Of a stretch of DNA of 64,000 bases, positions 60,963 to 64,000 are shown piece by piece. The position numbers were made by a program, and so were the translations under genes. Source of the stretch: an uncultured Bacilli bacterium (GTDB taxonomy: Bacteria; Bacillota_I; Bacilli_A; RF39; UBA660); contig CATBQD010000001.1 of NCBI GenBank assembly GCA_949505625.1, positions 1 to 64,000 of the forward strand. Direction: 5' to 3'. The notes under the pieces are model-generated. The model was not told the DNA's origin and did not search any database. It was given only the letters and a program-made list of their open reading frames with translations. The number at the start of each line of letters is the position of its first letter. Within the stretch, counting starts at the first letter, position 1.

Positions 60963-61952
60963 ATGATGAATGATAGACAAATAGAATTGCTGAAATTAAT
61001 TATTGAAGATTATATTAAAACAGCAAGACCCGTCAGTTCAAAATCACTTTGTGAAATCATGAATTGTTCTAGTGCAACCATTAGAAATGAAATGGCTATA
61101 TTAGAAGACTATGGCTACTTAGAAAAAACACATACTTCATCTGGGCGTGTTCCGAGTGAAAAAGGTTATCGCTATTATGTAGATTACATTATGAAGCCAA
61201 AAGAGATGAATGGCGAAGATATGTTAAAACTACAAACAATCTTTCATAATCAATCTCTTGCTTTAAATGATGCAATCATAAGAAGTATGGAAATTATTTC
61301 TGAACTAACAAGTTATACTTCTATAGTTTTAGGAAGCTCTTCTAAAGAAAATAAAGTCACAAAAGTAGAAGTTGTTCCATTAAGTGATTTTCATTTTATT
61401 ACAATTGTTGTAACAGATAAAGGTCATGTAGAACATAGAACTATGAATTTGCCAGATACAATTTCTGTAGAAGAAGTTAGACAAACGGTAGAATTAATTA
61501 ATAAATTAATTATTGGTACACCAATTGATGAAGTTAGTAGCAAACTGGAATTTGAAGTAAAACCAGTGATTGCCAAATATGTAAAACAGCACGAGGTCCT
61601 TTATAATGCTTTCTATAGTGCCTTTAGTGATTTTACGAAAGAAGCGAATATTAGAGTAACAGGAACAAAGAATATTTTAATGCAACCAGAATTTGATGAT
61701 GCATCTAAAATCAGAGAAATTATGAATAAATTTGAAGACCAAAGTATGATTAATAGCATCAAAGAAGAAGACAATGGAATTAATATTTATATTGGAAGCG
61801 AAAATGAGTTCGATGATGATGTCACTGTTATTAAAACAAAATATTCATTAGGTGGAGAAGAAGGAACAATTGCTTTAATAGGACCAAAAAGGATGGAATA
61901 TGACCGAGTAATTGCATTACTCGACTATATTAAACAAAACATAGGGATATAA
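60963..61952 (+). CDS. hrcA: Heat-inducible repressor HrcA
   Basis: 329 aa. N-terminal winged helix (MNDRQIELLKLIIEDYIKTA; SSATIRNEMAILEDYGYLEK; HTSSGRVPSEKGYRYYVD) and the HrcA GAF-like core, ending with IGPKRMEYDRVIALLDYI. It binds CIRCE operators, here in front of itself and of clpB. GroEL normally helps its folding. An AGAGGTGAA site precedes the start; the ATG one codon later is an alternative. Confidence 0.97.
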   Translation: MMNDRQIELLKLIIEDYIKTARPVSSKSLCEIMNCSSATIRNEMAILEDYGYLEKTHTSSGRVPSEKGYRYYVDYIMKPKEMNGEDMLKLQTIFHNQSLALNDAIIRSMEIISELTSYTSIVLGSSSKENKVTKVEVVPLSDFHFITIVVTDKGHVEHRTMNLPDTISVEEVRQTVELINKLIIGTPIDEVSSKLEFEVKPVIAKYVKQHEVLYNAFYSAFSDFTKEANIRVTGTKNILMQPEFDDASKIREIMNKFEDQSMINSIKEEDNGINIYIGSENEFDDDVTVIKTKYSLGGEEGTIALIGPKRMEYDRVIALLDYIKQNIGI

Positions 61953-61971
61953 TTTCTAAAGGAGGTATAAA

Positions 61972-62610
61972 ATGGAGAACCAAGAAAATATCGTAACAGA
62001 GGAAGCTTGCCATACTGAAAATTGCAGTTGCGAAGAAAACTGTGAGTGTGAAGAAAATTGTGGTTGTGAAGATGGATGCAACTCTGAGTCATGTGAATGT
62101 GAAGAAAAAGAAAATAAAAAATTATTTGGGAAAAATAAAAAATCAAATAAATTAGAGCGTGAATTAGAAGAATTAAAAGAGGTTAACAAAGATTTAGAAA
62201 ATAAATTATTAGTGAGCAAAGCAGACTTTATCAATTATCGAAAACGAAAAGATGAAGAAATTAGTCGTTTGTTAAAATATTCTGGAGAGGATATGATTAA
62301 GGATATGCTTTCCACTGTAGATAATTTTGAACGTGCTATTGCTTTAGATGATGAAAAATTAGATGATGAGCTTTCAAAATTTTTAGAAGGATTTAAAATG
62401 ATTTATTGCAATTTTGTAAATGTCTTAGAGAAATATGAAATTAAAGCAATTGATGGAAATAATAAACCATTTGACCCAGCTTATCATCAAGCAGTAATGA
62501 CTGCTCATGTAGATGGTATGGAACCTGGAATGGTAATCGAAGTATTGCAAAAAGGATATTTATATAAAGATAGAGTAATTAGACCAGCTATGGTTCGAGT
62601 AAGTGAATAA
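61972..62610 (+). CDS. grpE: Nucleotide exchange factor GrpE with cysteine-rich N-terminal extension
   Basis: 212 aa. The C-terminal 150 residues are standard GrpE: long coiled coil, LVSKADFINYRKRKDEEISR, SGEDMIKDMLSTVDNFERAI and the beta domain (GYLYKDRVIRPAMVRVSE). Residues 12-45 form an unusual extension with ten cysteines, C13, C18, C20, C24, C26, C30, C32, C36, C41 and C43, mostly alternating with Glu, so a metal- or redox-responsive segment is possible. GrpE releases ADP from DnaK. Ribosome site AAAGGAGGT. Confidence 0.95.
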   Translation: MENQENIVTEEACHTENCSCEENCECEENCGCEDGCNSESCECEEKENKKLFGKNKKSNKLERELEELKEVNKDLENKLLVSKADFINYRKRKDEEISRLLKYSGEDMIKDMLSTVDNFERAIALDDEKLDDELSKFLEGFKMIYCNFVNVLEKYEIKAIDGNNKPFDPAYHQAVMTAHVDGMEPGMVIEVLQKGYLYKDRVIRPAMVRVSE

Positions 62611-63027
62611 ATGGATAGATGTTATTTTATAGATAAAGAAACGTTTGAAGTTTATAAGGACCATCCAAAAGTATTTTCATGTGACCCTATGATAGCAGAT
62701 ACAATTTCTAAATTAAATAAATTAGGTTTTTATACATTAGCTAGTTGTGAAGGGCATTATGAAATCAAAGAATATGATATTTCTTTTCCAACAGAATCTA
62801 GAAAAACTGGAATTTATATTCTGTTTAAAGAAATTTATTCATTTTCAAATATTCCTGAAGGATTTGAATTAGAAAATTTTGATGATAAAGTTTGTTTAAG
62901 ACATACAATGGAATATTATGATGAAAAAGGAAATTACAGAAATAGATTTGACTTTGAAAGAGAAAAAGAAAAATACAATAAAATATTAAATGAATGGGTA
63001 GGGAATTTACCCAAAAAGGAAAGGTGA
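62611..63027 (+). CDS. Hypothetical protein inserted between grpE and dnaK
   Basis: 138 aa, start codon directly adjoining the grpE stop (TAA-ATG), so it is probably translated by coupling. Not recognised. It has a central [17 protein letters not shown] element (Cys and His adjacent, resembling small T/S-C-x-G-H metal-binding motifs in phage and bacterial proteins), then a beta-rich segment and a charged C-terminal helix ([18 protein letters not shown]). The typical order in Firmicutes is hrcA-grpE-dnaK-dnaJ without such a gene. Confidence 0.7.
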   Translation: MDRCYFIDKETFEVYKDHPKVFSCDPMIADTISKLNKLGFYTLASCEGHYEIKEYDISFPTESRKTGIYILFKEIYSFSNIPEGFELENFDDKVCLRHTMEYYDEKGNYRNRFDFEREKEKYNKILNEWVGNLPKKER

Positions 63028-63032
63028 TAAAT

Positions 63033-64000
63033 ATGAGTAAAATTATAGGTATTGATTTAGGAACAACAAATAGTTGTGTATGTGTATATGATGGAGGAGA
63101 AGCAAAAGTAATTGCCAATCCAGAAGGTTCTAGAACAACTCCTTCCGTAGTTGCATTTAAAAAAGATGGTGAAAGAATTGTTGGTATTAAAGCAAAAAAC
63201 CAAGCAATGACAAATCCAAATACAGTATCAAGTGCAAAAAGAAAAATGGGTACAAACCACAAATTTGAAGTAGATGGTAAAAAATATACTCCACAAGAAA
63301 TTAGTGCAATGGTACTAGAAGACTTAAAGAAAACAGCAGAAGCATATTTAGGAGAAAAAGTAACAAAAGCAGTTATTACAGTACCAGCATACTTTAATGA
63401 CGCACAACGTCAAGCAACAAAAGATGCAGGAAAAATTGCTGGATTAGAAGTTGAAAGAATTATCAACGAACCAACAGCAGCAGCTCTTGCCTATGGATTA
63501 GATAAACAAGAAAAATCAGAAATGATTTTGGTATTTGACTTAGGTGGAGGAACATTTGATGTCTCTATTCTAGAAACTGGAGATGGAGTATTCGAGGTAA
63601 AATCAACAAGTGGAAATAATAACTTAGGTGGAGACGATTTCGATAATCGTGTTATGGAATACTTAGCTGATGAATTCAAAAAAGAAAATGGTGTAGATTT
63701 ACATAAAGATTCTATGGCTATGCAACGTTTAAAAGAAGCAGCAGAAAAAGCCAAAAAAGACTTAAGTGGAATGAGTTCTACAGAAATATCACTTCCATTC
63801 TTATCACAAGGAGAAGATGGACCACTTCACTTAAATTTGAGTTTATCAAAAGCAAAATTTGAAGATTTAATTCGTGACTTAGTAGAATCTACTATGGAAC
63901 CAGTTCGTAAAGCTTTAAAAGATGCCGGATTAACAGCAAAAGATATTGACAAAGTATTATTAGTTGGTGGTTCTACTCGTATTCCAATGGTTCAAGAATT
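63033..64000 (+). CDS. dnaK: Chaperone DnaK, N-terminal part (truncated by window)
   Basis: The ATG at 63033 has an AAAGGTGAT site. The first 322 residues are visible. ATPase motifs: [20 protein letters not shown] (phosphate 1), [14 protein letters not shown] (phosphate 2) and [15 protein letters not shown] at the edge (adenosine motif). [12 protein letters not shown] is also present. The frame continues past the right edge, so the substrate-binding domain is not seen. It is the Hsp70 of the HrcA-controlled operon. Confidence 0.98.
   Translation, partial: MSKIIGIDLGTTNSCVCVYDGGEAKVIANPEGSRTTPSVVAFKKDGERIVGIKAKNQAMTNPNTVSSAKRKMGTNHKFEVDGKKYTPQEISAMVLEDLKKTAEAYLGEKVTKAVITVPAYFNDAQRQATKDAGKIAGLEVERIINEPTAAALAYGLDKQEKSEMILVFDLGGGTFDVSILETGDGVFEVKSTSGNNNLGGDDFDNRVMEYLADEFKKENGVDLHKDSMAMQRLKEAAEKAKKDLSGMSSTEISLPFLSQGEDGPLHLNLSLSKAKFEDLIRDLVESTMEPVRKALKDAGLTAKDIDKVLLVGGSTRIPMVQE

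Noticed and set aside
1-64000. Mollicutes code 4 (TGA as Trp)
   Set aside because: Several genes end at TGA (3008, 26173, 26786) and Trp positions in SpoIVA, AsnRS and PolC are TGG.
1-64000. CRISPR array, insertion sequence or prophage
   Set aside because: No regularly spaced direct repeats, no transposase or integrase, and no phage structural genes were found in the window.

Overview
The window is chromosomal DNA from a low-GC Gram-positive bacterium. It is AT-rich, with short intergenic gaps, strong AAAGGAGG/AGGTGAT-type ribosome sites, consensus TTGACA-17-TATAAT promoters and T-tract terminators. PolC, RecU, RNase Y, GpsB, DnaD, T-box leaders and CIRCE operators place it in Bacillota, probably class Bacilli. 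SpoIVA, a SpoVIF-like protein and possible coat-type proteins indicate an endospore former. TGA is used as a stop (for example at 3008, 26173 and 26786) and Trp is read from TGG, so this is code 11 and not a code-4 mollicute. The small genome style and Mollicutes-like short ClpB suggest an uncultured gut Bacilli lineage; that assignment is inference.

Layout. 1-1.85 kb: C-terminal part of a large repetitive surface protein with a structured 3' region. 1.85-9.3 kb: EbsC/YbaK, EngB, Der, a GNAT, SpoVIF, SpoIVA and a coiled-coil protein. 9.36-11.2 kb: an Asn T-box leader, then an aberrant tRNA-Asn, then asnS. 11.2-20.7 kb: a nine-gene minus-strand operon, ended by a strong terminator and started at a palindromic divergent promoter next to a LysR gene. 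It holds four radical-SAM enzymes (one fused to a TMPK-like kinase, one to a HIT-like domain), an NDT/MilB-like N-glycosidase, an ITPase homologue, a flavoprotein, a methyltransferase and a Zn-PLC-like protein. 20.7-24 kb: LysR, a phosphoesterase and a tail-anchored protein.

24-36.5 kb is housekeeping: HU, CCA-adding enzyme, DnaD, Nth, PBP1a-RecU, GpsB, RNase P RNA, a RodZ-like protein, PgsA, RecA and RNase Y. 36.6-40 kb carries a Pro/Tyr-rich small protein, an M29 aminopeptidase, a deacetylase-fold pseudoenzyme and an SPL-like radical SAM protein. 40-52.4 kb has PolC, a phosphohexomutase, a Nudix protein, PolA, a CDF-GNAT fusion and T-box-controlled serS. 52.4-56.2 kb has an ATP-grasp-like protein, a transglutaminase-like protein and an HD protein. 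56.2-64 kb is the heat-shock region: CIRCE-clpB, a DUF3419 protein, an MTTase-like protein, then hrcA-grpE-orf-dnaK under two imperfect CIRCE elements.

The best candidate for an undescribed system is the 11.2-20.7 kb operon. At least four nucleotide-handling domains are co-transcribed with four radical-SAM domains, which suggests synthesis or salvage of a modified nucleoside or nucleotide; the product is unknown. The second is the asnS leader, where a tRNA-Asn-like RNA with several broken pairs lies inside the T-box-controlled transcript.
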